Notes: a model not told the origin generated them from the sequence alone. 64,000 bases of DNA from Polynucleobacter paludilacus (GCF_018687595.1 NZ_CP061298.1:248001-312000), one strand, 5' to 3'. Shown: positions 46,627 through 56,372, counted from the stretch's first letter. Translations and numbers: made by a program.

Positions 46627-47658
46627 ATGAAGATCACGCTTGTAAAGCTCGGTGGAATTGGCGATATCGTTCAGCTTGCCATTGCCCTCTTTGCTTTTAA
46701 GAAAAAGTTTCCGGCTGTCAAGGTAAGTTGGATCACTAGTCAGTCAAATGCAGCGCTGATTGAAGCTTTTGGAATTGCTGATCAAGTTATTGCCATTGAC
46801 GACAAAAAAATATTTTTTGGCAATCCCCTGAATAGGGTAATCCATTTATTTTTGGCTGCATTGAAAATTACTAAACTTTCTTATAGTAATCAAAAAATTG
46901 TTACAGCTTATGTTGATTGGCGATATCGCTTGCTTACGGCATGCATGTTTTGGATTCCAAGTATTGACTTTCCACAAAAACAATTTAACCCCATGCTGCA
47001 ATCGAGAAATCGCATTTATGAATACTGGCGGCTTTTACATTCATCTAATGCATATCCTGAGACGGATTTGAATGTTGCAAAAGCTACACTAGATTTTGGG
47101 CATTCATTCATATCAGAATATGAACCTCTACAGAATTTATCTGGACTTGAGAAAAATACTTATGTTGTTTTGGTCCCAGGGGGGGCAAAAAATATACTTC
47201 GAGATGATGGCTTGCGAAGATGGCCAATTTCTCATTATGTAGAACTGGCTAAAAAATTAATTGAGCAGAACGAGACAGTGCTTATCGCTGGCGGTCCAGA
47301 AGACCAGTGGGTTAGAGATGATTTTATGGGTTTACCCGTCGTTGACTTAGTTGGTAAAACATCCCTCTTAGAGCTTATTCATTTATTAAATGACTCTAAA
47401 TTGACGGTAGTGCATGACACAGGACCTATGCATCTAGCATGTTTAACTCAAGCGCCTATGATTGCTTTATTTGGCCCTACGCCAATGAATGCCATATTAC
47501 CTTTAGGTAGAACTAGAACCGTTGGGATTCAGTTGGGCAATCAAGTTGCCTGCTCACCTTGTTACGATGGAAAAAACTATGCAGATTGTCATGATGCTGT
47601 TTGTATGAAATCGATTAGCGTCGATTCTGTCATGCAATCTATTAGAGAGTTGATTTGA
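46627..47658 (+). CDS. GT9 family glycosyltransferase (heptosyltransferase-like)
   Basis: 343 residues with the GT9 pattern: KLGGIGDIVQLAIAL at the N-terminus, VPGGAKNILRDDGLRRWP in the middle, TVLIAGGPEDQW, and the donor-site HDTGPMHLAC. A C-terminal cysteine-containing tail (ACSPCYDGKNYADC) follows, as in several ADP-heptose transferases. Its sequence is distinct from the waaC product near the left end, so it probably acts on a different acceptor. It overlaps the following TTG start by four bases. Confidence 0.85.
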   Translation: MKITLVKLGGIGDIVQLAIALFAFKKKFPAVKVSWITSQSNAALIEAFGIADQVIAIDDKKIFFGNPLNRVIHLFLAALKITKLSYSNQKIVTAYVDWRYRLLTACMFWIPSIDFPQKQFNPMLQSRNRIYEYWRLLHSSNAYPETDLNVAKATLDFGHSFISEYEPLQNLSGLEKNTYVVLVPGGAKNILRDDGLRRWPISHYVELAKKLIEQNETVLIAGGPEDQWVRDDFMGLPVVDLVGKTSLLELIHLLNDSKLTVVHDTGPMHLACLTQAPMIALFGPTPMNAILPLGRTRTVGIQLGNQVACSPCYDGKNYADCHDAVCMKSISVDSVMQSIRELI

Positions 47659-48749
47659 AGGTTGCGATCGTTCATTACTGGTTAGTAAACATGCGTGGCG
47701 GGGAAAAAGTGCTCGAAGCGCTTTGCGAACTCTATCCCGATGCCGATATTTATACTCATGTTTATGATTCAAGTGCCATTTCAGAAACGATTAAGCGTCA
47801 TCGGATCAAAACGAGTTTCATACAAAGGCTGCCGAACGCTGTTGCCTGGTACCAAAATTACTTACCCTTGATGCCTTTAGCATTGCGTTTCTTAAATCTC
47901 AAGCAATATGATTTAGTGATCAGTGCGGAATCAGGGCCTTCTAAAGGCGTGCGGTTAAGTAAAAATGCACTTTTCATTTGCTACTGTCATTCGCCTATGC
48001 GCTATGTCTGGGACCTGTTTGACGAGTACTTTAGATCCGTTGGACTCTTCAAAAAAATGATGATGTTGATTTGCATGAAGCCCTTACGAATTTGGGATCG
48101 CTGGACGGCCCAAAGAGTAGACCAATTTGTGGCAAATTCCACCACGGTGCAGCGCAGAATCCAAAATTGTTATGGTCGCGAATCGATTGTTATTCATCCA
48201 CCGGTGGATTTAGAGGCCTTTCAGATCTCCTCCAAGGCGGATGATTACTACTTATTATTTGGTCAAGTCATTCAATACAAGCGACCTGATTTGGCAATTG
48301 AGGCATTCAATGCTTCAGGAAGAAAGCTGATTGTGGTGGGGCAGGGCAATATGCTCAAAGATTTAAAGAAAATTGCCAAATCAAATATTCAATTTATGGG
48401 ACGATTGGAAGACTCCCAGATCCAAAAGTTGGTTTCCCAATGCAAGGCCCTTATATTTCCCGGCCTAGAAGATTTCGGCATTATTCCTGTTGAAGTCATG
48501 TCCTCAGGTAGGCCTGTGATTGCCTATGGGCAGGGCGGGGTGCTAGATACAGTAATGGATGGTGAAACCGGAATTTTCTTTGCAGATCAAACGGTAGCCT
48601 CTTTAAATGCAGCTATCGATCAGTATGAAAACACAGCAGATCAATTTATCCCAGAGATTATTAAAACCTCAACTGAGAAATTTTCAAAAATGCAGTTCAA
48701 GTTGAAATTTACAGACCTGGTCAAAAGTCTCCAGAGTCAGTCCCGCTAG
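47655..48749 (+). CDS. Glycosyltransferase family 4 protein (WbaZ-like)
   Basis: 364 residues from a TTG at 47655 overlapping the preceding stop. The N-terminus VHYWLVNMRGGEKVLEAL is typical of a GT4 branch often found in mannose/rhamnose polysaccharide clusters. ICYCHSPMRYVWDL and the C-terminal EDFGIIPVEVMSSGRPV (E-x7-E) fit the same family. Probable transfer of a GDP- or dTDP-sugar; substrate not determined. Its stop overlaps the end of the convergent initiating transferase. Confidence 0.86.
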   Translation: MKVAIVHYWLVNMRGGEKVLEALCELYPDADIYTHVYDSSAISETIKRHRIKTSFIQRLPNAVAWYQNYLPLMPLALRFLNLKQYDLVISAESGPSKGVRLSKNALFICYCHSPMRYVWDLFDEYFRSVGLFKKMMMLICMKPLRIWDRWTAQRVDQFVANSTTVQRRIQNCYGRESIVIHPPVDLEAFQISSKADDYYLLFGQVIQYKRPDLAIEAFNASGRKLIVVGQGNMLKDLKKIAKSNIQFMGRLEDSQIQKLVSQCKALIFPGLEDFGIIPVEVMSSGRPVIAYGQGGVLDTVMDGETGIFFADQTVASLNAAIDQYENTADQFIPEIIKTSTEKFSKMQFKLKFTDLVKSLQSQSR

Positions 48750-50053
48750 ACATGACGTCGATTTCTGGAAAAAGGCTCAATCGCAGTTAGCAGGATGATT
48801 TTAAGATCTAGAGCTAAAGACCAGTTTTCAATATAGAACAGGTCATACTCAATGCGTTGGTTTAAATCGGTATCACCCCGCAGTCCATGAATCTGTGCCC
48901 ATCCCGTAATGCCCGCTTTGACTAAATGTTTTTTGGCATAGTTGGGAATCTCATTAGCAAATTGCTCGATAAATTCTATGCGTTCAGGGCGGGGGCCGAC
49001 GATCGACATTTGGCCGCGGAGTACATTAAAAAATTGGGGTAGTTCATCCAGGTTGTACTTTCGTAAAAATGCTGAAAAAGAATCCACGACCTTATTCTGG
49101 GCCCCACCCCATTGCACTCCTGCTTTTTCAATATCTACTGGCATTGAGCGGAATTTCAGCATTTCAAAAGGTTTGCCGTTAAGGCCTACACGTAGTTGCC
49201 GATAAAAAATCGGACCAGGAGAATTCAGTTTTACTAGTACCGCCAAAGTAATAAAGACTGGCGAAAACAAAATACAAAAAACAAGAGATAAGAAAAAATC
49301 TTCAATATTCTTGAGATACAAGCGATTACCCACAAATGGTGAGCTAGAGATATCAATCATAGGGACACCCGCTACCTCACTAATGCCATGATTGAGTAGG
49401 CGATGCATAAATAGATCGGGGCTAAATTTAATTTTGGCTGAACTATTCGATAAGTTTTTCAGGATCTCTTTAAATTGACCGGCTTCATCCAGGGTAAGGC
49501 AGACCCAAATTTCATCAAGTTGAAGGCGGCTTAATTCTTGTAATTGCTCTCTATCTACTCTTTTAAGATGGGTTTGGATTTTGTAGTCAGAGTAGTTATC
49601 TGCTGCAATGTATTCAATTAATCTTTGGGATGCTGCGTTTTCGCCAATAATCGCGATTGAGGTCTGCTTATAGGATTGAATCAGTTTATGCCGAATGAGG
49701 TGGCTGTAAATGAGGTCTTGCGAAATTAAGAGTACCCAAGTCAGCAATCCCCAAAGCACAAGCCACACTCGAGAAAACAATAGGCTACTTTGGGTCAGCA
49801 AAATAATCAGTAGGACCAAGGCAAAGGTTTGCCACCATTGGCGACTTAATTGTTTTAAGCGCCCAAAGCCATCGAAAAGGGGTTTAGATAGAACTCTGCC
49901 CCCAGTCAAAATAAAGATAAAGCCGCTAAATAAAATCACGATCCAATAAAACTGATTGGGAAATGGCTTATCGAAAAATCGAATATGTAGACTCCCTAGA
50001 CCCGATAACAGGATTAGGCTCAGACTGAGCAGGCGGTAGACTAGATTAGGCAT
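48746..50053 (-). CDS. Undecaprenyl-phosphate sugar phosphotransferase (WcaJ-like initiating enzyme)
   Basis: Starts repeat-unit assembly by placing a hexose-1-phosphate on undecaprenyl phosphate. 435 residues: four N-terminal membrane helices, a CoA-binding-like middle domain (IAIIGENAASQRLIEYI), a fifth hydrophobic segment, then the catalytic bacterial sugar transferase domain with LNSPGPIFYRQLRVGLNGKPFEMLKFRSM (split here only for reading) and GPRPERIEF. The WcaJ/polyprenyl glucose-phosphotransferase group is the best match. Divergent from the polymerase/ligase gene. Confidence 0.9.
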   Translation of the reverse strand: MPNLVYRLLSLSLILLSGLGSLHIRFFDKPFPNQFYWIVILFSGFIFILTGGRVLSKPLFDGFGRLKQLSRQWWQTFALVLLIILLTQSSLLFSRVWLVLWGLLTWVLLISQDLIYSHLIRHKLIQSYKQTSIAIIGENAASQRLIEYIAADNYSDYKIQTHLKRVDREQLQELSRLQLDEIWVCLTLDEAGQFKEILKNLSNSSAKIKFSPDLFMHRLLNHGISEVAGVPMIDISSSPFVGNRLYLKNIEDFFLSLVFCILFSPVFITLAVLVKLNSPGPIFYRQLRVGLNGKPFEMLKFRSMPVDIEKAGVQWGGAQNKVVDSFSAFLRKYNLDELPQFFNVLRGQMSIVGPRPERIEFIEQFANEIPNYAKKHLVKAGITGWAQIHGLRGDTDLNQRIEYDLFYIENWSLALDLKIILLTAIEPFSRNRRHV

Positions 50054-50132
50054 GGGCTGGAAGGTGGCCGGTAGGGGCTATTTTTAACATCATTTTCCAT
50101 AAATTTAATAAGGACTTTGCTAAAATCGGCCG

Positions 50133-51527
50133 ATGGCAGCTTCAACATCAAAAAGTAATGCGAGCAATCCTTCGAATTTAAACACGAATCCTCATCCATT
50201 CGAAGTGTTTGCCCGAAAATCTTACCTCTGGATGGTTGGTCTCTACATCTGTTTAGTGTTTAATGAGTTTATTAAAAGGCCGGTAGACTTTTTGGCACTG
50301 GCTTTGATCCTCTTTGGCCTGCCTCTAATTTCCTTGCAAAATGCCAAACTACTTTGGCAAACAATGAGAAGCTCAAAGGCCAATCAGTTAGTTACGGGCA
50401 GCTTGGCTATGATGAGTGCCTTATTTCTGCTGGGGACTGCAACTCAAATTCCGCTCTTAGAGGGTTTTGTGGCCTTTGGTGCCCAGTATGCTGTTCATAT
50501 TGGGCTAGCTGTAGTTACCTTATTAGTCATTCCACTAAATCAACGCAGTCTCCAATACTTTGCGAACGCTTGCATGATGGCACTTATCCTATTAGCCGCA
50601 TGCGACTTAGGGTATTACGGATTCCAAGTCCTGAACAATCAGCCGATTGGCATCGACTACACGCATCGGTGGTTTGGCGACGGCTATTTATTTCTTACTC
50701 CTTTTTTGTTGGCCCGTATATTTGGGAGCAACGGCCATTTGCACCATCAAAATATCAATCGACAATCCCCATTCTTGATGAGTCTCATGATTGGACTTTT
50801 ATTAATAGTGATCATGTTGAGCGGGGGTACGGGCGCTAGATCAACTTATGGAATTTTGGCTTTAGAGCTACTATTTTTTATCAGCATTTGGATCTTGCGC
50901 AAAAGATCCATGACTCTTAGCGGCGAGCCTAAAAGAGTTTGGGTTGTAATAGGGCAGACAATCGTTTGGGTTCTTGTACTCGCTAGCGTTCTAATAGCCC
51001 TCCGTTTTTTGTTCTCTGTAATAGCCCCACATTTATTTGACGGCACCCTCAATCGCAGCCTGCAAATCTCCGATCGTGTCCAGAATGCTTGGTTGCCCGG
51101 TATTGATCTCATTACTCAGGTGCCTTGGTTTGGGCACGGCTTTGGAAGGCAGGCCTGGGATCGTGCTTTTACTCAACTACAATTGAACCACCCTCAGATC
51201 CAAAATTTTGGCAGCCCTCATAATTGGTTTCTATCAGCTGGTTTTTTTGGGGGTATATTTGCAGTTCTTGCGCAGCTTCTGTTTTCTGGAGCCGTGCTCT
51301 GGTCTTTGTATAAATCGTTTACCCGCTCTGAGCTAAGTCAACAGGCTCAATTGACTAAAAATTGCTCCCTAGGGCTAGCAGTTGGTTTTATCGCCTTTTA
51401 TTGCTTGCGAGGTCAAGTAGAGTTGACGATCTATAAATATCTCTGTATTACCCTAGTAGGGTTTGGTCTGATTCAGGCTCTAGATTATCAATCTGAGCAG
51501 GGCCAAAAATCCCCAAATCCCTATTAA
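50133..51527 (+). CDS. O-antigen ligase/polymerase family membrane protein
   Basis: 464 residues with about 11 hydrophobic segments and a long loop carrying GHGFGRQAWDRAFT and NFGSPHNWFLSAGFFGG, the Wzy_C/WaaL pattern in which the histidine of PHNWFL is conserved. SGGTGARSTYGI before it is also typical. It could be the ligase joining O-antigen to lipid A-core or the Wzy polymerase; the sequence alone does not decide. Confidence 0.85.
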   Translation: MAASTSKSNASNPSNLNTNPHPFEVFARKSYLWMVGLYICLVFNEFIKRPVDFLALALILFGLPLISLQNAKLLWQTMRSSKANQLVTGSLAMMSALFLLGTATQIPLLEGFVAFGAQYAVHIGLAVVTLLVIPLNQRSLQYFANACMMALILLAACDLGYYGFQVLNNQPIGIDYTHRWFGDGYLFLTPFLLARIFGSNGHLHHQNINRQSPFLMSLMIGLLLIVIMLSGGTGARSTYGILALELLFFISIWILRKRSMTLSGEPKRVWVVIGQTIVWVLVLASVLIALRFLFSVIAPHLFDGTLNRSLQISDRVQNAWLPGIDLITQVPWFGHGFGRQAWDRAFTQLQLNHPQIQNFGSPHNWFLSAGFFGGIFAVLAQLLFSGAVLWSLYKSFTRSELSQQAQLTKNCSLGLAVGFIAFYCLRGQVELTIYKYLCITLVGFGLIQALDYQSEQGQKSPNPY

Positions 51528-51700
51528 AATGAGTGCTATAAGCTAGCGAGACTTTAATGGCTGCCCATCGGGCTTCGAAAATTATGGAGCTGGGAAAATA
51601 AATGTGGCTAGTAGCCTGAAATAAGCCCCCTAAAGGCTCAATAAAGTTTTAGGTTAAGTTATTATCAATGATTATTTAATTAATAATAAATATCTGAAAT

Positions 51701-52567
51701 ATGGATAGTCTGACACCAAACTCAAAAACTTCAACAATCCAAGCTCAAGACGAGTCAGAAATCTCCCTGATCGATATCCTGCGCTTTTTAAAGAGCGCCT
51801 ATAAAGTCATCCTCGTTTTTGGTGTCCTCGGAATTGCCCTCTCCATTGCTTACCTGGCAATCACCCCTAAGCAATATGAAGCAACAGCCCAAATCGCGAT
51901 GGCCCAAATCGGCACCGCTAACACCAATATCAATCCCCTAGGGGCTAATATCGAGGAGCCCGCCCTCCTGGTTTCTAGGATGTCCATTCCAACCAGCTTT
52001 ACGCCACAGACTATTGCTGCTTGTGGGGTAGACGATAGTGGCAATGCGGGAGCAATCCTAAGCAAAAGCATTAAGCTGACCCCTGCCAAGGGCGTTGCCA
52101 ACGTGGTCGAACTAAAGACCTTTGGCCCATCCCAAGAAGTTGCTCTAAGCTGCGCCAATGCGATTTTTGAGCTGATTAAAACAACCCAGTCTCAAATTCT
52201 GACGCCCTATATTGACGAGGCGAAGAGTAAGTTGGCTGATGATGAGCTGCGCCTGGCCAAAGCCAAGGATTTGGTAGCTAAGGCGGACAAGTTTGGCTCA
52301 GTTATGAGCACTGCCTACCTATCAACGAGAGATGAGATTCGTTACCTCCTAGACGAGATAACCGCCTTAAAAAATGTGGTAACTAGCAATCAAAATCGCA
52401 CGACCCATTTAGTCGCCCCTATCTATGCGAGTGATTTGCCAATCTCACCCAAAAAACGCATCGCTTTGGCTGGCGGATTATTTGGCGGTCTCTTTTTGGG
52501 CTTGCTGATTGCGCTGGCAAGGCAGATGATTACCAGGATCAAAAGCGAAGCGGGCGGGGTCTTGTAA
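51701..52567 (+). CDS. Wzz-type chain length determinant protein
   Basis: 288 residues with two membrane helices: VILVFGVLGIALSIAYLAIT near residue 37 and ALAGGLFGGLFLGLLIAL near the C-terminus, with the proline-rich LPISPKKRIA before the second. The periplasmic part between is predicted helical (KSKLADDELRLAKAKDLVAK). Such proteins set polymer length together with Wzy. It is the last gene with ordinary base composition before the AT-rich island. Confidence 0.88.
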   Translation: MDSLTPNSKTSTIQAQDESEISLIDILRFLKSAYKVILVFGVLGIALSIAYLAITPKQYEATAQIAMAQIGTANTNINPLGANIEEPALLVSRMSIPTSFTPQTIAACGVDDSGNAGAILSKSIKLTPAKGVANVVELKTFGPSQEVALSCANAIFELIKTTQSQILTPYIDEAKSKLADDELRLAKAKDLVAKADKFGSVMSTAYLSTRDEIRYLLDEITALKNVVTSNQNRTTHLVAPIYASDLPISPKKRIALAGGLFGGLFLGLLIALARQMITRIKSEAGGVL

Positions 52568-52753
52568 TGAAGGGCAAAGTTCAAATATGTGTGCGAGATC
52601 GGCCATTAGCAGGCTTGAGTATGCGTTGTTTTCTTGGCTCTGTTGTTTATGTATTTATTCTTTAGTGTGTCGCTGAAGGGTGGATGCGCAAGATCGCTGG
52701 CAATGAGCGGGATTCCTAAAGGTGCAATTTTTTCATTGTCGTCATGAGTTGAA
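52567..52753. other. Junction region between wzz and the AT-rich island
   Basis: 187 bases without a confident gene. A 32-codon frame starts at an ATG overlapping the wzz stop (52567-52665) and has no recognised homology. On the opposite strand a frame without start encodes GIPLIASDLAHPPFSD, reminiscent of glycosyltransferase C-terminal motifs. Both could be remnants of genes displaced when the island was inserted, or chance. Confidence 0.35.
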
Positions 52754-53887
52754 ATGAATAACAAGAAAAATCCACTCCTTTTTGATACTGCATTAGAAGT
52801 GGCGAATACAAATCTAATTTCACCATGTAATTTATGGGATCAAGAGTGTGACTCAAGAATCAAAAGACTGATCAAAAATAAGGACGTTGATCGACTTCTA
52901 TTTGATGGATACTTGTATTGTTTCTTGAGAATGATGTATGGGTCATTGAGAAATACAAAATTATTTTTATATTTAATGTTTTTGAGTATACTAAATCAGG
53001 GAATTAGCTTAAAAACAAACAAAATTTATATAAATGATAAGGGTGATGCAGGTGTTCAGAATATATTTTTGCCACATTTGATAAGTGATAAAAAAACAAT
53101 TATTAAAACCTCCTTCAGTAGATTGATAAAGCTGATCAAAGACCAAATAGCTGAGTATTTTTATTCAATAAGGGCAATTTTTCAATGCAAAAGTTATCCA
53201 TTGAAAGTTAAAATAAATGCGATTACAGACATTGCGAATCGCCATCACTTGTTTTATTGGAAAATAGCGCAAAATCACATTAATGGAAAAGTAATAGTGA
53301 TGGATTATGAGGGCATGCCACATGAAAACCTGCTAATTAAGGTTTGTGATAAGAAATCGAAAATTAAGGTCAGAAGAGGGGTTACGCCACATAATCTAAA
53401 TCAGGGACTCAAGGCCCTAGGAAATGTTATGGATCTTGGGATTGACCAAAATGGTATTTTGAACCTGAATGGTGAAAATAAATCAAATTCAGTTGATTTA
53501 CACGATGCATTTTTTAGAAATCAAATAAAAGATAAAATTGAATATTATGAAATTCAAAATGAAAGAAATATAGTACTAATTTTATCTAGCTGCAACTATA
53601 TTAATGCAATAAGTATTGATGCATTAATTTATAAAAATTTAGTAAAATCTATTCTTCTGAAGCCGCATCCAAATTTACCCCCTAAAAAAATACTAAAAAT
53701 AGTAAGTATCATAAAAAATATGGGATTAGAAGTTTCCGTATTGAAGGATTTATTAAAAGAATATAGGTATGTTGGCCTTTCCTCAACCATGCTTTTGGAC
53801 CTAAAAATGAACGACTATAAAGTTAATCTGCTAAAAATCGATTCAATAGAAAAAGATATTTATGGGAACAAATATTATGCCGCATGA
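52754..53887 (+). CDS. Unrecognised protein, probable GT-B-like glycosyltransferase
   Basis: 377 residues, strongly lysine/asparagine/isoleucine rich. No signal peptide. Near residue 303 LLKPHPNLPPKK and near residue 341 GLSSTMLLDL resemble the KPHP and SST nucleotide-phosphate motifs of CDP-glycerol-transferase, polysialyltransferase and KpsC-like families, so a GT-B fold is plausible. The N-terminal half matches nothing I recognise. First gene of the AT-rich island, its end overlapping the oxygenase-like gene. Confidence 0.55.
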   Translation: MNNKKNPLLFDTALEVANTNLISPCNLWDQECDSRIKRLIKNKDVDRLLFDGYLYCFLRMMYGSLRNTKLFLYLMFLSILNQGISLKTNKIYINDKGDAGVQNIFLPHLISDKKTIIKTSFSRLIKLIKDQIAEYFYSIRAIFQCKSYPLKVKINAITDIANRHHLFYWKIAQNHINGKVIVMDYEGMPHENLLIKVCDKKSKIKVRRGVTPHNLNQGLKALGNVMDLGIDQNGILNLNGENKSNSVDLHDAFFRNQIKDKIEYYEIQNERNIVLILSSCNYINAISIDALIYKNLVKSILLKPHPNLPPKKILKIVSIIKNMGLEVSVLKDLLKEYRYVGLSSTMLLDLKMNDYKVNLLKIDSIEKDIYGNKYYAA

Positions 53888-54695
53888 GGAATTGATTAAA
53901 TTTAATGCTTTAAATTCTGATTTGCCATTCCCAGTGGTTAATGGCATGTTGAGCGCTAGTACGGCTGAAATTAATGCATTGATTGAGATAATTAATGCTG
54001 AAATTATATACAGCAAAGATGAATCATATTCAGGTGGGCGTGTAGATATTCCGTATGGATCAGAAATGTATAAGAGGGTTTATCAGAAAAGTTTACTTTT
54101 AAAAAGGATTCAAAGCGAGCTATCGAAGGCTGAATACTGGAATAAATCGGCCGAGAAACTGAATGTAGATTCAACTGATATTTCGGACCACTTTCCACTT
54201 GAGCAAGCTTCCATTAGGTTAAGGAGAAACTATCAATCTTTGTTAATCAGACTGAACGGTAAGATGCGAAGAAAAGGCATTTCACTAGAAATTCCAATGA
54301 GGCTATTTAAGCCTAAGTACGAGATAACAATAAATATAGGATATGCACTTTCAGGTTATTACGTACCGCCACACCAAGACAATAGAAATAAATTAATTGT
54401 GGGTCTAATTTACTTGGGGGGGTCAGAAAATCAAAATTTGTTGCTATGCAAGACTGCTGAGCGAGATAAATATCCTCGGATATTGCAAAATGGTGACTAC
54501 GAGATATTCAAAAGAGTGCAGCAAATGAAAGGAGTTGCTGTTATGTTTGTAAATCAACATAACGCTTATCACGCAACCGAACAATATAAACAAAAAGAGC
54601 CCAAGGTGTTCATCTACTATTCCCTGGCCCAAAAGTATGTCGAACATGTTTTTACTAAAGATGAAGTTAAGCTGCGGGATGAGTGGATTGAATAA
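53862..54695 (+). CDS. 2-oxoglutarate/Fe(II)-dependent oxygenase-like protein
   Basis: 277 residues. The C-terminal half shows the double-stranded beta-helix pattern: GYALSGYYVPPHQDNRNKL with the H-x-D pair (H171, D173), IVGLIYLGG, then NQHNAYHATEQ with the distal histidine (H237), and KEPKVFIYYSLA supplying a basic residue for 2-oxoglutarate. The N-terminal 150 residues are of unknown type. Possibly hydroxylates a sugar, lipid or protein of the polysaccharide pathway. The ATG at 53877 is an alternative start. Confidence 0.6.
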   Translation: MGTNIMPHEELIKFNALNSDLPFPVVNGMLSASTAEINALIEIINAEIIYSKDESYSGGRVDIPYGSEMYKRVYQKSLLLKRIQSELSKAEYWNKSAEKLNVDSTDISDHFPLEQASIRLRRNYQSLLIRLNGKMRRKGISLEIPMRLFKPKYEITINIGYALSGYYVPPHQDNRNKLIVGLIYLGGSENQNLLLCKTAERDKYPRILQNGDYEIFKRVQQMKGVAVMFVNQHNAYHATEQYKQKEPKVFIYYSLAQKYVEHVFTKDEVKLRDEWIE

Positions 54696-55563
54696 GTATT
54701 GGAATTACCTAAAAAATCATTCATTAGTTAGATTTATCATTTTTTTTATTTGTAAAAAAAATAATTTATTTAGTAAATTCATATACCAAAATCTATTGAA
54801 TAAAAATAGATTGATATTTGTAGGAAAAGTAAGTGGGGCATACAAATGCAACAAAGAATATCTTTCAAATACAGTAAAAATGGATGTATTAATACAAGGG
54901 CCAATATTAGGACTCACCGAATTAAAGTGCTGTCTGAGTTGGATTGATTTATGTAAGAAAAATAGAGTTCAATGCATTATTTCTACTTGGGATAATTTTT
55001 ATGGACTGATTCTTAAAATATTGGTTGGAAAGCGAGCAGTTATACTGATTAAAAAAAAGCCAGAAAAACCAGGACCACAAAATATAAATAATCAAATTAC
55101 AGGCGTGATGAATGGTTTGGCTCATGTGAGAAATAAATATGTACTTAAAGTAAGAACCGATCATTATCCAACGTCAATATATTGTTTGCAGGTCATTTCA
55201 GCGTATTTTAAAGCGAATTGCGAAATTATAGTAGGACCATCAAGCGCTGAAAGAGAAGACGAGCTAAGAGATCAATATATATATACTACGAAACAAATAT
55301 TACAAGAGCTATATGGAAAGAGTTTTATTTTTAAACAAGAGCAAATAAACGAAATATGCGAAAAAAAATATGAATCGGTTAGCAGGAATTTCTCAGTGGA
55401 AAATTATATTTTTGATAGAGTAAGGACTAGTACTACTAATAAAATAGTAATAGTACCAATTGAGCCCTTAGGAATTGGGTGGGCAAAATATCCAGGTGAA
55501 TTTGCTTTTGATGCTTCAGATATGAAAATAAAAAAACAAATCAGGCAAAAAATATACCAATGA
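54679..55563 (+). CDS. WavE family lipopolysaccharide synthesis protein (copy 1)
   Basis: About 294 residues. The characteristic order of motifs is present: VLIQGPILG, CIISTWDN, NINNQITGVMNGLAHVRNKY and VLKVRTDHYPTS, matching the WavE family (first described in Vibrio LPS core clusters), which is believed to contain glycosyltransferases. A longer frame to 54637 exists, but it overlaps the oxygenase gene by 59 bases; the ATG at 54679 is preferred. A second, divergent copy lies four genes downstream. Confidence 0.75.
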   Translation: MSGLNKYWNYLKNHSLVRFIIFFICKKNNLFSKFIYQNLLNKNRLIFVGKVSGAYKCNKEYLSNTVKMDVLIQGPILGLTELKCCLSWIDLCKKNRVQCIISTWDNFYGLILKILVGKRAVILIKKKPEKPGPQNINNQITGVMNGLAHVRNKYVLKVRTDHYPTSIYCLQVISAYFKANCEIIVGPSSAEREDELRDQYIYTTKQILQELYGKSFIFKQEQINEICEKKYESVSRNFSVENYIFDRVRTSTTNKIVIVPIEPLGIGWAKYPGEFAFDASDMKIKKQIRQKIYQ

Positions 55564-56372
55564 ATAAGGTTTTAATAATTATTAATGTACACAATGGTGC
55601 AAATTATATAGAGAATGCCATTGAATCAGTTTTAAATCAGAGTCACCCTACAGACCTATTGATCATAGATAATGCATCTTCAGACGGAACTGATGTAATA
55701 GTTAAGAGATATATTAAAAATGAAATCAATTATACAAGGATAAATAATAAAATTACCTTGGGTGCCGCAAGGAATTTAGCATTAAATCATGTAAATAATT
55801 ATGATTATTTCGGATTTTTAGATGCCGATGATAGCATTATAGAAAATAATTATATAAAGAATATTGTCGATCTTTTTATGATTAATGATGTAGTATTTAT
55901 ATACTCAAATGCTATCATATATAAAGATGGAAAGGAGATTGGAAAATTTTCCAAATATTCTGATAAAAAAATAACAAAGAAAGATGCAATTAAACGATAT
56001 GATATTTGTTTCTCATCAGCAATATTTTCATCAAAAATATTTAATGATAATAAAATAAGATTTAATGAAGATTTATCCATCTGTGAAGATACCGATATAA
56101 TTTTAAGTATTCTAAGTTATGGACAGGGTATTTACATTAACGAAGGATATATAAGGTTTAATATTAGTGCATCAAGTAATTTGCTAAATAATATTAATAA
56201 ATATGCTGAAGAATTATTGCATATCTCAAAAGTAAATAAATTGGGTTTCAATGAAAGATATTCATTGAATTTGGTATTGGTTAAAACGGTTATCCGTAAT
56301 ATTTTCAATATTGGATTATGCAAAAGTATGATTATATTGATGACAGTGTTAAAAAATACTTTCTATGTATAG
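55560..56372 (+). CDS. Glycosyltransferase family 2 protein
   Basis: 270 residues, GT-A fold: LIIINVHNGANYIENAIESV, IIDNASSDGT, ITLGAARNLALNH and GFLDADDSIIE holding the metal-binding acidic cluster. SICEDTDIILSIL fits the catalytic-base region. The ATG overlaps the WavE gene stop by four bases. Donor and acceptor unknown. Confidence 0.86.
   Translation: MNKVLIIINVHNGANYIENAIESVLNQSHPTDLLIIDNASSDGTDVIVKRYIKNEINYTRINNKITLGAARNLALNHVNNYDYFGFLDADDSIIENNYIKNIVDLFMINDVVFIYSNAIIYKDGKEIGKFSKYSDKKITKKDAIKRYDICFSSAIFSSKIFNDNKIRFNEDLSICEDTDIILSILSYGQGIYINEGYIRFNISASSNLLNNINKYAEELLHISKVNKLGFNERYSLNLVLVKTVIRNIFNIGLCKSMIILMTVLKNTFYV

Noticed and set aside
50032-50042. GGCGGTAG-like RfaH ops element upstream of the polymerase/ligase gene
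   Set aside because: An eight-base match is expected by chance in a window this long, it lies inside the coding start of the opposite-strand gene, and no JUMPstart context is visible.
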